Of a stretch of DNA of 64,000 bases, positions 1 to 7,817 are shown piece after piece. The notes below the pieces were generated by a model. The model made no database searches. It saw nothing but the letters and a program-made list of their open reading frames with translations, and was not told the origin of the DNA. The DNA is from RGIG2945 sp045540355 (GTDB lineage: Bacteria; Bacillota; Clostridia; Oscillospirales; Acutalibacteraceae): the NCBI GenBank assembly GCA_045540355.1, contig JAZQHB010000077.1:31010-95009 (forward strand). The letters are read 5' to 3'. The translations under genes and the position numbers were made by a program. The first letter of the stretch is position 1. The number at the start of each line of letters is the position of its first letter.

Positions 1-2
1 AG

Positions 3-1505
3 GATAACGCAGTTTGGAAATTGGGCTATTCTCAGAAATCGCTCACGCCCTCAGATATTTTGGTTAAAGAAAAATATTACAGCGGCGGATATATTTTCGC
101 ACCGAAAATTGACCCTGAACAAGTACTTCAGGAAAACGGAAAAGTTCTGGACGGAATAAAGGTCAGAGCTATCGCATTAGATGCAGGTAACGGTACAGCT
201 TTGTTTGCAACTATTGATGCGATTGGTTTTTCAAATGCAGATGTCAGAGATATTCGTCAAAGACTTGCTGCTTATGCAGAAGAAAACAACATCGTAAGTG
301 TCAATGTTTTCGCAACACATTGCCACAGCTCAATTGATACAATGGGAATATGGACTAACACTTTCCCGACACTTATTTCAAATCTTTTCAAAAACCGTGC
401 AGGATTTGAAATGCCCGATTCAGCGGCAAATCAGACCTTTGTAAAGATGGTTAAAACAAAGACTGTTGCGGCAATGAAAGAGGCTTTTGAAAATATGGAA
501 GAAGGTACACTTGACTTTGCTTCCTATGATGCGTCTTCCTATATCAGCAATGTCAGAAAATTTGACCAGAATGCAAAAGAGGCTGTCGGAGCAGTTGACA
601 AAACGATTGAACGATTTGTTTTCACTCCTGTTGACGGTTCAGAGCCGACCATGATAGTAAACGGCAATGCACATCCCAATATTGCATCTGTAGATGATTA
701 TTCTATTTTCTCATCTGACTATGTAGGTGCAATGGAAAAGGTTATAAACGAGGCAGGATATAACTTTATGTTCTTCAACGGTGCAATCAGTAATATCAAG
801 ATTGTTCACAAGAGCATAACAAGAGACGGACTTTCACTCAAATCCCGTGAATCATCACACCGTTGGGGTTATGAATTGGGCTTCCATCTGATTTACATAG
901 ATAAATCTGAAGACGAGCTTGCAAATGATGCTGAGGTAATTGCAAAACGCGACAAGTGGTTGCCTGCTTCTGATAATTACGAAGGTACGAAAGGTACACC
1001 TTGGTACACAGGCAAAAAGGGCGTGACACCGCAACAGCTTGACCCGATACTCAATATCAAGCATGAGGAATTGAGAATCAAGGTTGACAGTCAGCTTATG
1101 AAGTTGGTCTGCAAGGCAAATGTTATCAACGCAAATATACTCAAAGCTGAAGACGGAACATATAAATATGTAACAGAAATCGGCTATATGGAAATCGGTG
1201 ATAAGAAAGTGGTATTTGTACCCGGCGAAATTGAACCTTCCTTGGTATTCGGCGGTGACCTTCTTAAAGCAAAATATTCCTACAGCGGAATGGATTACAA
1301 AGGCTCAATCCTTAAAGATATTATAAAAGACGATAACCTTATGGTATTCGGTCTTGCAAACGATGAAATAGGCTATATCATTCCTGATAATGATTACTGC
1401 GATTTAGGCTTGTTCGGTGATGCTCATCATAAAGAGGAGTTGCTCGTTCTTCACCCCAATCTCGGCTCAGAGCTTGTTGAGGAATACAGCGTCTTCGCAA
1501 AATAA
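3..1505 (+). CDS. Neutral ceramidase-like zinc hydrolase, 5' end cut by window edge
   Basis: The protein resembles the neutral/alkaline non-lysosomal ceramidase family, zinc amidases that cleave the N-acyl bond of ceramides. Visible family marks are THCHSS (zinc His), NGNAHPN (second zinc His), PGEIEPS (zinc Glu) and DEIGYIIPDNDY (zinc Tyr). The frame is open to the first bases, and the residues read before the first possible start (a TTG at 21) align with the middle of the next gene, so the true start lies upstream. The next gene is a full-length paralogue, so this is a tandem duplication. Substrate is not shown by the sequence: ceramide or another N-acylated lipid is inference from the family. 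A hairpin terminator follows closely. Confidence 0.75.
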   Translation, partial: DNAVWKLGYSQKSLTPSDILVKEKYYSGGYIFAPKIDPEQVLQENGKVLDGIKVRAIALDAGNGTALFATIDAIGFSNADVRDIRQRLAAYAEENNIVSVNVFATHCHSSIDTMGIWTNTFPTLISNLFKNRAGFEMPDSAANQTFVKMVKTKTVAAMKEAFENMEEGTLDFASYDASSYISNVRKFDQNAKEAVGAVDKTIERFVFTPVDGSEPTMIVNGNAHPNIASVDDYSIFSSDYVGAMEKVINEAGYNFMFFNGAISNIKIVHKSITRDGLSLKSRESSHRWGYELGFHLIYIDKSEDELANDAEVIAKRDKWLPASDNYEGTKGTPWYTGKKGVTPQQLDPILNIKHEELRIKVDSQLMKLVCKANVINANILKAEDGTYKYVTEIGYMEIGDKKVVFVPGEIEPSLVFGGDLLKAKYSYSGMDYKGSILKDIIKDDNLMVFGLANDEIGYIIPDNDYCDLGLFGDAHHKEELLVLHPNLGSELVEEYSVFAK

Positions 1506-1522
1506 GTTAATGTTTCAAACAG

Positions 1523-1553
1523 GAACGCTCTTTTAAAGGGCGTTCTTTTTTTG
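1523..1553 (+). terminator. Intrinsic terminator
   Basis: GAACGCTC and GGGCGTTC form an 8-bp stem (one G-T pair) followed by seven T. It ends the first ceramidase-like gene, so the second is expressed from its own promoter. Confidence 0.8.
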
Positions 1554-1622
1554 TTGACTTGCACAAATTTGTTTTCTTCGCTTGTATCAGGTGACGAATT
1601 TATCGCAGGTGTGATAAAACTG

Positions 1623-1651
1623 TTGAAAAAAACACCCGATTATGTTAAAAT
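1623..1651 (+). promoter_or_regulatory. Promoter of second ceramidase-like gene
   Basis: TTGAAA, a 17-base spacer and TAAAAT, about 90 bases before the start codon at 1741. Confidence 0.55.
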
Positions 1652-1740
1652 ATAAACAAAGTATAGTGGGTTAATGTCCCTTGTACTCAAAAGGATTTTT
1701 ATTTCAACAGATAGATATTACACGAAAGGAAGGCTCTATC

Positions 1741-3762
1741 ATGAAACACAGAAAATGGACAAGAATTTTTGCTTTGGTTATGTCGTTGGCACTTGTTTTT
1801 TCGGCAGTATCGGCGTCAAGAACTGCACTTGAAACACAGATTGAATTTGATGTACCTGAGATTGAGGCTGCGGATTCCGCGAATTACATAGCTGAAGGCG
1901 AGATATTAAAAGACCCTGCTTTCAAGGAAACCGTAAAAAAGGTAAATGAGGTTTTACAGAATACAACCGAAAACATCATCGGTGAAAAGCAGCTTGCTGC
2001 AGAAGTAGCTGATGTTGAAATGACGGTGGAAGAAAACGCAGTTGTCGGCGGTGTGGAATATGACCTCAAATCATTATCTGGAATCATCAAAGCTCTTATC
2101 AGGGCAAAGAATAATAACGAAAGAAAATATATCGGTCTTTCAATACTTGAAAATATTTTCACAGGTCTTCTCGGAGCGATAAGTGATATGATAGACCCGC
2201 CTGCCGATGTTCTCGACAAGGACGAGTTTGAGTCGACGGATTTTTATGCAGGCACTCAAACATTCCTTGATACCCCCGCAAAGGATGCAAAATGGAGCCT
2301 CGGTTATGCTCAGGCATCACTTGTTCCCGATGATATCAATTCAAGAAATTATTACCTCGGCGGTTATCTCATGCAGCAGCTCGGCGGCAATAAGGTTGAA
2401 GATGTTATTGATGATATGAAGGTCAGAGTTATCGCAATGAACGATAATTCAGGCAGAGGCACCGTTATCTTTGCAACTATCGACTGCATAGGTATTTCAA
2501 ACAAGGATATCCGCACAATCCGTAATAAGCTTGCAGATTATGCAAAGGAACATAATGTTGTAAGCATCAATGTTTTCTCAACACACAGTCACAGCTCAAT
2601 CGACACCCAGGGTCTTTGGAATCCGCTTCTTCCCACAATGTTAAACAACGGTTATGTAAAACGCACAGGCAAGGGCGAAATGCAGACGGGTACTGATGAG
2701 AAGTTTATGAAGCTTCTCACAACAAGGACCGCAAATGCAATGAAGGCTGCTTGCGAAGACCTTGAAACAGGCATACTTAAATACTCAGAGTATGATGCAA
2801 CTCATTATTATGCAGATGACAGACCGTCAGCGGACAATGTTAAATCCGTAGTAGGAAGACTCGGCAGATTTGTTTTCACTCCGGATTCAGGCACAACGCC
2901 GACAATTATTGTAAACGGCGGTGCACATCCGAGTATTACAGGTCTCAAAACTGATGAAAGCTCAGGCAGAGAATTGTCTGCGGACTATGTTGCAACAATG
3001 GAAGAAGTTATCAATGCGGCGGGTTATGATTTCATGTTCTTCAACGGTGCAATCAGCGGAATTTATCCCGAAAGAGGTCTTTCAGGTGACGGAGTTGAAA
3101 TAACGCACCGCTATGAAATTGCTCAGCGTTACGGCTATGAATTGGGACTTCATGTTCTCTACATGACAAAATCGGAGGCTGAAATTGCAAGAGATGCTTT
3201 TGCAACAGAGGCACTCAATAAATATCTTCCCGCAGATTACAGTGAAACCGGCAAGGGCTCACTCTGGTATAAAGGAAAAACAGCTTGTGAGGAAACAGAG
3301 GTTACTCCGATTCTCAACATCAAGGCGAAGGAAATTCTCATCAGGGTTACAAATCCGCTTTTCACCGCAGTCGGAAAGATTGGTCTTACGAACTCAAATA
3401 TGGTGACAGATGTAAACGGAACTTATTATTATGTTTCTGAAATCGCATATCTTGAAATCGGCGAAAAGAAAGTAGCAATGCTTCCGGGTGAAGTTTCACC
3501 TGACCTCTTTACAGGTAAGGGCGGATATACCGCAGAAGGCTCTGTAACACAGAATCAGTATGCATATCCCACATTCCCCGAAATCGCCGGTGACGAAAAT
3601 CTCCTTGTTTTCGGACTTGCGAATGATGCTATCGGTTACATCGTTCCCGATAACGATTACTGCAACTGCATTATCAACTATCAGGAATTGATTTCACTCG
3701 GCGAAACAGTAGCATCAACACTTTCAGTAGAGTTTACCGAACTTATTGACAGCGTAAAATAA
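1741..3762 (+). CDS. Secreted neutral ceramidase-like zinc hydrolase
   Basis: Full-length paralogue of the preceding gene, 673 residues. The ATG at 1741 follows GAAAGGAAGG and opens a signal peptide (MKHRK, then a hydrophobic stretch to about residue 25), so the protein is exported. After a region of about 170 residues of unclear role comes the hydrolase domain. Putative zinc ligands by analogy to bacterial neutral ceramidase are H284 (THSHSS), H396 (GGAHPS), E584 (LPGEVS) and Y633 (AIGYIVPDNDY). The domain order and the GE/GY motifs fit the family, although the usual THTHSGP signature reads THSHSSID here. The product may act on host or dietary sphingolipids, or on another N-acyl lipid; this is inference. 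An alternative TTG at 1681 lacks a ribosome binding site. Confidence 0.72.
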   Translation: MKHRKWTRIFALVMSLALVFSAVSASRTALETQIEFDVPEIEAADSANYIAEGEILKDPAFKETVKKVNEVLQNTTENIIGEKQLAAEVADVEMTVEENAVVGGVEYDLKSLSGIIKALIRAKNNNERKYIGLSILENIFTGLLGAISDMIDPPADVLDKDEFESTDFYAGTQTFLDTPAKDAKWSLGYAQASLVPDDINSRNYYLGGYLMQQLGGNKVEDVIDDMKVRVIAMNDNSGRGTVIFATIDCIGISNKDIRTIRNKLADYAKEHNVVSINVFSTHSHSSIDTQGLWNPLLPTMLNNGYVKRTGKGEMQTGTDEKFMKLLTTRTANAMKAACEDLETGILKYSEYDATHYYADDRPSADNVKSVVGRLGRFVFTPDSGTTPTIIVNGGAHPSITGLKTDESSGRELSADYVATMEEVINAAGYDFMFFNGAISGIYPERGLSGDGVEITHRYEIAQRYGYELGLHVLYMTKSEAEIARDAFATEALNKYLPADYSETGKGSLWYKGKTACEETEVTPILNIKAKEILIRVTNPLFTAVGKIGLTNSNMVTDVNGTYYYVSEIAYLEIGEKKVAMLPGEVSPDLFTGKGGYTAEGSVTQNQYAYPTFPEIAGDENLLVFGLANDAIGYIVPDNDYCNCIINYQELISLGETVASTLSVEFTELIDSVK

Positions 3763-3770
3763 TTAAAAAG

Positions 3771-3800
3771 AGGACGGCTCGCAAAGAACCGTCCTTTCGT
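3771..3800 (+). terminator. Intrinsic terminator
   Basis: AGGACGG and CCGTCCT form a 7-bp stem followed by TTCGTTT, just after the ceramidase-like gene. Confidence 0.65.
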
Positions 3801-3807
3801 TTATTAA

Positions 3808-3846
3808 CAAAAAACTCTCAGGTACATTGTACCCGGGAGTTTTTTG
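3808..3846. terminator. Bidirectional terminator
   Basis: AAAACTCTC-GGTAC pairs with GTACC-GGAGTTTT (with a small internal mismatch) and has T runs on both strands. It separates the ceramidase-like gene from the convergent regulator gene. Confidence 0.75.
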
Positions 3847-3860
3847 CTTGTAATGTGTAT

Positions 3861-4061
3861 TTACTTTTTAAATTCAATTATATCGCTGATTTCACAATCG
3901 AGAGCAGTACAGATTTTATCGAGAATATAGCTATCATAACGCACAACTTTGTTTTTGTAATAATTGTCGATTATTTGATAATTAACATCAGAGCGTTTAG
4001 CTAATTCATATCTGCTCATATTTCGTTTTTCTAACTCTTTATCTAATATCAATCTCACCAT
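3861..4061 (-). CDS. Small XRE-family (Cro/CI) DNA-binding regulator
   Basis: A 66-residue protein made almost wholly of a helix-turn-helix of the Cro/CI type (MSRYELAKRSDVNYQIIDNYY followed by LDKICTALDCEISDIIEFKK at the C terminus). The ATG at 4061 follows AGAGGA; the longer upstream reading has no ribosome site. It is a close paralogue of the next gene, sharing the LDKICTALDC-ISDI end. A promoter (TTGTCA-17-TAAAAT) lies directly upstream beside a 13-bp palindrome, so autoregulation is likely. Target genes are unknown. Confidence 0.8.
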   Translation of the reverse strand: MVRLILDKELEKRNMSRYELAKRSDVNYQIIDNYYKNKVVRYDSYILDKICTALDCEISDIIEFKK

Positions 4062-4087
4062 AATATTATCATATCCTCTCCATATAT

Positions 4088-4116
4088 ATTTTATTAGAGA
4101 TACAGACACTTGACAA
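4088..4116 (-). promoter_or_regulatory. Promoter of XRE regulator gene
   Basis: Reading the minus strand: TTGTCA (4116-4111), 17 bases, TAAAAT (4093-4088), then GGAGAGG and the start codon. The predicted leader is very short. Confidence 0.6.
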
Positions 4117-4130
4117 TTCGAGTATATGCG

Positions 4131-4167
4131 TATATAGTTATATAATAAATAGTCATATAACTATATA
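4131..4167. promoter_or_regulatory. Candidate operator: perfect 13-bp inverted repeat
   Basis: TATATAGTTATAT at 4131-4143 and its exact reverse complement at 4155-4167, with 11 bases between. A plus-strand TTGACA (4110) with TATAGT at 17-base spacing runs into the left arm, and the minus-strand promoter of the XRE gene lies beside it. It is a plausible binding site for one or both XRE proteins, or a cruciform; function is inferred. Confidence 0.5.
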
Positions 4168-4265
4168 GTGATATAATGGGCGGATATATAGAAAGGCAGA
4201 GGGATAAAAAACGGACTGTCATTGCGGGGAAAAGTAAAACCGTCGGAAATCCGACGGCTGAAAAT

Positions 4266-4463
4266 TTATTTCTTATACTCCATAATATCTGAAATATCGC
4301 AATCCAATGCAGTACAAATTTTATCCAGAGTTTTTGTTTCAACATTCTGATTAGCTTTTAATCTTCTGATGGTTTTGCTGTCAATGTCACATTTTTCTCT
4401 TAATCTGTATGTTGAAAAATTCTTTTCTTTCATGGTAATCCACAATTTATCAAAAACTATCAT
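4266..4463 (-). CDS. Small XRE-family (Cro/CI) DNA-binding regulator
   Basis: A 65-residue helix-turn-helix protein (FSTYRLREKCDIDSKTIRRL, then LDKICTALDCDISDIMEYKK). The ATG follows AAGGAGG at good spacing. It is a paralogue of the XRE gene at 3861, pointing the same way, with about 200 bases carrying the palindrome between them. Such minimal HTH proteins often repress their own operon or a neighbour. The divergent DUF2493 gene begins 84 bases from its start and may be a target. Confidence 0.8.
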   Translation of the reverse strand: MIVFDKLWITMKEKNFSTYRLREKCDIDSKTIRRLKANQNVETKTLDKICTALDCDISDIMEYKK

Positions 4464-4546
4464 TATAACCCTCCTTGATTTTATTATGGGGGTTATAATC
4501 TTAAATATTAAGGGGATATAATCCCCATATAGAACAGGAGAAAATT

Positions 4547-4918
4547 ATGCAAAAAAGAATTGTTGTTGCAGGGTGCAGGGATTATGAAAATTACGAAGAA
4601 GCGAGAGAGTTTATAGATTTATGTATAAGTGAGATAAAAGATAAGTATGAATTGATTTTTATTTCAGGCGGTTGTCGCGGTGCAGATATGTTGGGGGAAA
4701 GGTATGCCGCCGAATATGGGTATAAAGTGGAAAGGTATTCTGCTGATTGGAAAACTTATGGCAGAGCAGCCGGACCGATGAGAAATAAGAAAATGGCGGA
4801 GGCTACAGATTATGTTATCTGTTTCTGGGACGGAAAAAGCAGAGGCACAAGGTCAATGATAAAATACGCAGAAGAACAGAACAAAAATCTGAGAATTAAA
4901 TATATTGATAAAGAGTAA
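4547..4918 (+). CDS. SLOG-family protein (DUF2493/YAcAr-like)
   Basis: A 123-residue Rossmann-like protein. RIVVAGCRDY at the N terminus, SGGCRGADMLGERYA (glycine-rich nucleotide-binding loop), and AGPMRNKKMAEATDYVICFWDGKSRGT are the marks of the DUF2493 group of the SLOG superfamily, relatives of DprA and LOG proteins that bind nucleotides or nucleotide-derived signals. AGGAG precedes the ATG. Members occur on mobile elements and near defence genes, but no ligand is known for this one. It is divergent from an XRE regulator, and a palindromic GGGGAT-ATA-ATCCCC lies in its upstream region. A strong bidirectional terminator follows. Confidence 0.8.
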   Translation: MQKRIVVAGCRDYENYEEAREFIDLCISEIKDKYELIFISGGCRGADMLGERYAAEYGYKVERYSADWKTYGRAAGPMRNKKMAEATDYVICFWDGKSRGTRSMIKYAEEQNKNLRIKYIDKE

Positions 4919-4955
4919 AACTCCCGAGCCGCATTTGTGCTCGGGAGTTTTTTTA
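4917..4955. terminator. Bidirectional terminator
   Basis: A 12-bp stem, AAAACTCCCGAG with CTCGGGAGTTTT, with T runs on both strands. It serves the DUF2493 gene and the convergent ATPase gene. Confidence 0.85.
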
Positions 4956-4969
4956 GGAGAGTTTTACTC

Positions 4970-7657
4970 TTATTTGTTTTTGCTCTTTGTGATTGCTCTC
5001 TGGATTGCCTTGATGATTTCAACGATCGGGATAACTGAGAATGCAAGACCGATTGAGATTGCATATTCTGTAACGCCGAGGTGAACGAAATCGAAGATGT
5101 TAGCAAGGAAGGGGATTTCGATGATTGCAGTTGTGAGGATAAGTGATGCAACCATTGCGATATAGAGAACTGTGTTGTGTGACTTCTGAGCGAATGCCAT
5201 ACCAAGGACTGAGCCTCTCTGTGAACGCATATTGAATGAGTGGAAGATTTCACACATTGACATTGTAAGGAATGCCATTGTCATGCCTAAGCCTGATTCG
5301 GGAGCGTTGAAGAACTGCCAGTGACCTGACTGAATGCGTTCGCCGATGAAGAAAGCAGCAAGTGTAAGGATAGTAACGAGTGCGCCCTGATAGAATACAT
5401 CAAAGCCCATGCCGCCTGCGAAGATGCCTTCTTTTGATTTTCTGGGTTTTCTCTGCATGATATCTCTTTCGGGTCTTTCAAGACCGAGAGCCAAAGCAGG
5501 AATACTGTCTGTAACCAAGTTGATGAAAAGAAGATGAACGGGCTTAAGGATTGTGAAGTTCATGATTGTTGCCGCGAAGATTGAAAGAACTTCCGAGAGG
5601 TTAGAGCCGAGTAAGAACTGAATAGCCTTACGGATATTGTCGTAAATTCTTCTGCCTTCTGATACTGCGGAAACGATTGTTGCGAAGTTATCGTCTGCAA
5701 GAACCATATCAGCAACATTCTTTGTAACATCAGTACCTGTGATACCCATACCGACACCGATATCGGCACTCTTGATTGACGGAGCATCGTTAACACCGTC
5801 ACCTGTCATTGCGGTAATCATACCCTTTGCACGCCAAGCATTAACGATTCTTGTCTTATGCTCGGGCTGAACTCTTGCATAAACTCTGAATTCTGAAACT
5901 CTTTCAGCAAATTCTTCATCGCTGATTTCGTTGAGCTGTGCACCTGTGATAGCACCAGATGCATCTTCGATGATGCCGAGCTCCATAGCGATTGCAACAG
6001 CCGTATCTTTATGGTCACCCGTAATCATGATGGGAGTGATACCTGCCATACGACATTCCTTGATAGCTGCCTTAACTTCAGGGCGAACGGGGTCAATCAT
6101 ACCTGTAAGACCAACGAATACGAGGTCGTTTTCAAGAGCTGCGGGAGCAAAGTCTGCCGGAGCAGCATCGTATTTTCTGAGAGCAACTGCAAGAACTCTC
6201 AAAGCCTTGTCAGCCATTCTCTTATTATCCTTAAGGATTGCTTCCTTGATTTCGTCTGTGAACGGTACTGTTTCACCGTTTACGAGTGCGAATTTACAAA
6301 GGTTGAGGATAACATCAGGAGCACCCTTTGTATACTGAACAATTCCGTCAGCAGTTTCGTGAACTGTTGACATCATCTTTCTGCCTGAATCGAACGGAGC
6401 TTCGCCGATTCTCGGATTAGCCTTAACAAGGTCGTTCTTATTAAGACCGAGTGAGTTTGCGTAGTTTACAAGTGCTGCTTCTGTGGGCTCGCCTGTAACT
6501 TCGCCGTTTTCGTCGATTTCAGCATCACAGCAAAGTGCCATAGCCGTAGCAACGAGGTTTTCGTTGTCACCGTAGTGGTCAACAACTGTCATCTTATTCT
6601 GAGTAAGAGTACCTGTCTTATCTGAACAGATTATCTGAGCACAGCCGAGTGTTTCAACTGCAGTGAGCTTTCTGATGATAGCGTTCTTCTTTGACATATT
6701 TGTAACGCCGATTGAAAGAACGATAGTAACAACTGCTGCAAGACCTTCGGGGATAGCGGCAACTGCAAGAGAAACAGCAACCATAAAGCTTTCAAGGAAA
6801 ATATTGAAAGTGATGCCTGTGCCCAAAGCTGCCATAATCATCTGATAACCGAGCAATACTACACAGATACCCAAAACGAGCCATGTGAGGATTTTTGAAA
6901 GCTGAGCAAGCTTAATCTGGAGAGGAGTCTGACTTTCTTCAGCCTGAGCGATAGCATCAGCGATTTTACCCATTTCTGTGTCCATACCTGTGCCGACAAC
7001 AACTGCTTTACCTCTGCCGTAAACAACTGTTGAGCCCATGTATGCCATATTTTTTCTGTCGCCGAGAGCAACTTCGTTGTTCTTGTCGCCTGTGAGGATA
7101 GCGATGATTTTGTCAACGGGGACAGATTCACCGGTGAGAGCCGCTTCTTCAATCTTCATGCTTGCACATTCAAAGATACGGCAGTCAGCGGGAACTGCGT
7201 CACCAGCTTCAAGGATAACAACATCGCCGACAACGAGGTCTTCACTTCTGACCTGAACGAGCTTGCCGTCACGCAAAACCTTCGATGTTGCGGCGGACAT
7301 TTCCTGCAATGCTTCAATAGCAGCTTCAGCCTTGCTTTCCTGAATAACACCCAAAACTGTGTTGATGATAACAACTACAAGAATGATAACTGTGTCTGTG
7401 GGGAAAACAAAGTGGAATGAACCGTGCTCAAACCATTCTGTGATTGCGGAGATAAATGCCGCAATGATAAGAATGATAATCATCGGGTCAGAGAGCTGTT
7501 CCATAACTCTCTGGAACATGGTTTTCTTTTTGCCTTCATCGAGTTTGTTTTTGCCGTTTTCTTCGAGGCGTTTCTGAGCCTCTGCAGTTGAAAGTCCGTC
7601 AACACTGCTCTTTACCGCAGAAAAGACATTTTCAATCTGCTCAAGATAGTACTTCAT
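4970..7657 (-). CDS. P2-type cation-transporting ATPase (Ca2+ or Mn2+)
   Basis: An 895-residue membrane pump of the P2A (SERCA/PMCA-like) group. Visible marks: actuator motif TGES (175-178), phosphorylation site DKTGT (346-350), ion-site motif PEGL (303-306), the hinge TGDGVNDAPS, and in the C-terminal membrane half SNLSEV and NLVTDSIP, which carry the Asn/Glu and Asn/Thr/Asp ion ligands of SERCA-type pumps. The family exports Ca2+ or Mn2+ from the cytoplasm at the cost of ATP. The start follows AAAGGAAGAG. The leader holds a yybP-ykoY-type riboswitch, which senses Mn2+ and in other bacteria controls Mn2+-exporting P-type ATPases, so Mn2+ export is a likely role. The terminator at 4917 ends the transcript. 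Confidence 0.92.
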   Translation of the reverse strand: MKYYLEQIENVFSAVKSSVDGLSTAEAQKRLEENGKNKLDEGKKKTMFQRVMEQLSDPMIIILIIAAFISAITEWFEHGSFHFVFPTDTVIILVVVIINTVLGVIQESKAEAAIEALQEMSAATSKVLRDGKLVQVRSEDLVVGDVVILEAGDAVPADCRIFECASMKIEEAALTGESVPVDKIIAILTGDKNNEVALGDRKNMAYMGSTVVYGRGKAVVVGTGMDTEMGKIADAIAQAEESQTPLQIKLAQLSKILTWLVLGICVVLLGYQMIMAALGTGITFNIFLESFMVAVSLAVAAIPEGLAAVVTIVLSIGVTNMSKKNAIIRKLTAVETLGCAQIICSDKTGTLTQNKMTVVDHYGDNENLVATAMALCCDAEIDENGEVTGEPTEAALVNYANSLGLNKNDLVKANPRIGEAPFDSGRKMMSTVHETADGIVQYTKGAPDVILNLCKFALVNGETVPFTDEIKEAILKDNKRMADKALRVLAVALRKYDAAPADFAPAALENDLVFVGLTGMIDPVRPEVKAAIKECRMAGITPIMITGDHKDTAVAIAMELGIIEDASGAITGAQLNEISDEEFAERVSEFRVYARVQPEHKTRIVNAWRAKGMITAMTGDGVNDAPSIKSADIGVGMGITGTDVTKNVADMVLADDNFATIVSAVSEGRRIYDNIRKAIQFLLGSNLSEVLSIFAATIMNFTILKPVHLLFINLVTDSIPALALGLERPERDIMQRKPRKSKEGIFAGGMGFDVFYQGALVTILTLAAFFIGERIQSGHWQFFNAPESGLGMTMAFLTMSMCEIFHSFNMRSQRGSVLGMAFAQKSHNTVLYIAMVASLILTTAIIEIPFLANIFDFVHLGVTEYAISIGLAFSVIPIVEIIKAIQRAITKSKNK

Positions 7658-7683
7658 TAAACTCTTCCTTTCAATTTATAAAT

Positions 7684-7805
7684 GATAAAGATAAAGACCT
7701 TTAACAGAGCCTTATGACGCTGTTAAAGGTCTTGCTTCCCATTGGGTTATCCACCAGTTATTAAATAACGGTTGTTGATGGATAAATTATAAGCTACTCC
7801 CCTTT
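7684..7805 (-). promoter_or_regulatory. yybP-ykoY (Mn2+) riboswitch with terminator expression platform
   Basis: On the minus strand the leader starts with AAAGGGGAGTAGC (7805-7793) and reaches AAGACCTTT (7733-7725), the two conserved ends of the yybP-ykoY aptamer, which pair as P1. The 3' aptamer arm GACCTTTAACAG (7731-7720) can instead pair with CTGTTAAAGGTC (7707-7696), making a 12-bp hairpin followed by TTTATCTTTAT. The two pairings exclude each other, so Mn2+ binding should favour the aptamer and read-through into the ATPase gene. The aptamer starts 12 bases after the stop codon of the upstream lipoprotein gene, so part of its transcription may come from there. Confidence 0.88.
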
Positions 7806-7817
7806 AATGAGGTTGAC

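Noticed and set aside
4094..4345. Minus-strand frame spanning the palindrome and the end of the second XRE gene
   Set aside because: It overlaps a well-supported regulator gene in another frame and has no ribosome site; the composition is that of AT-rich noncoding DNA.
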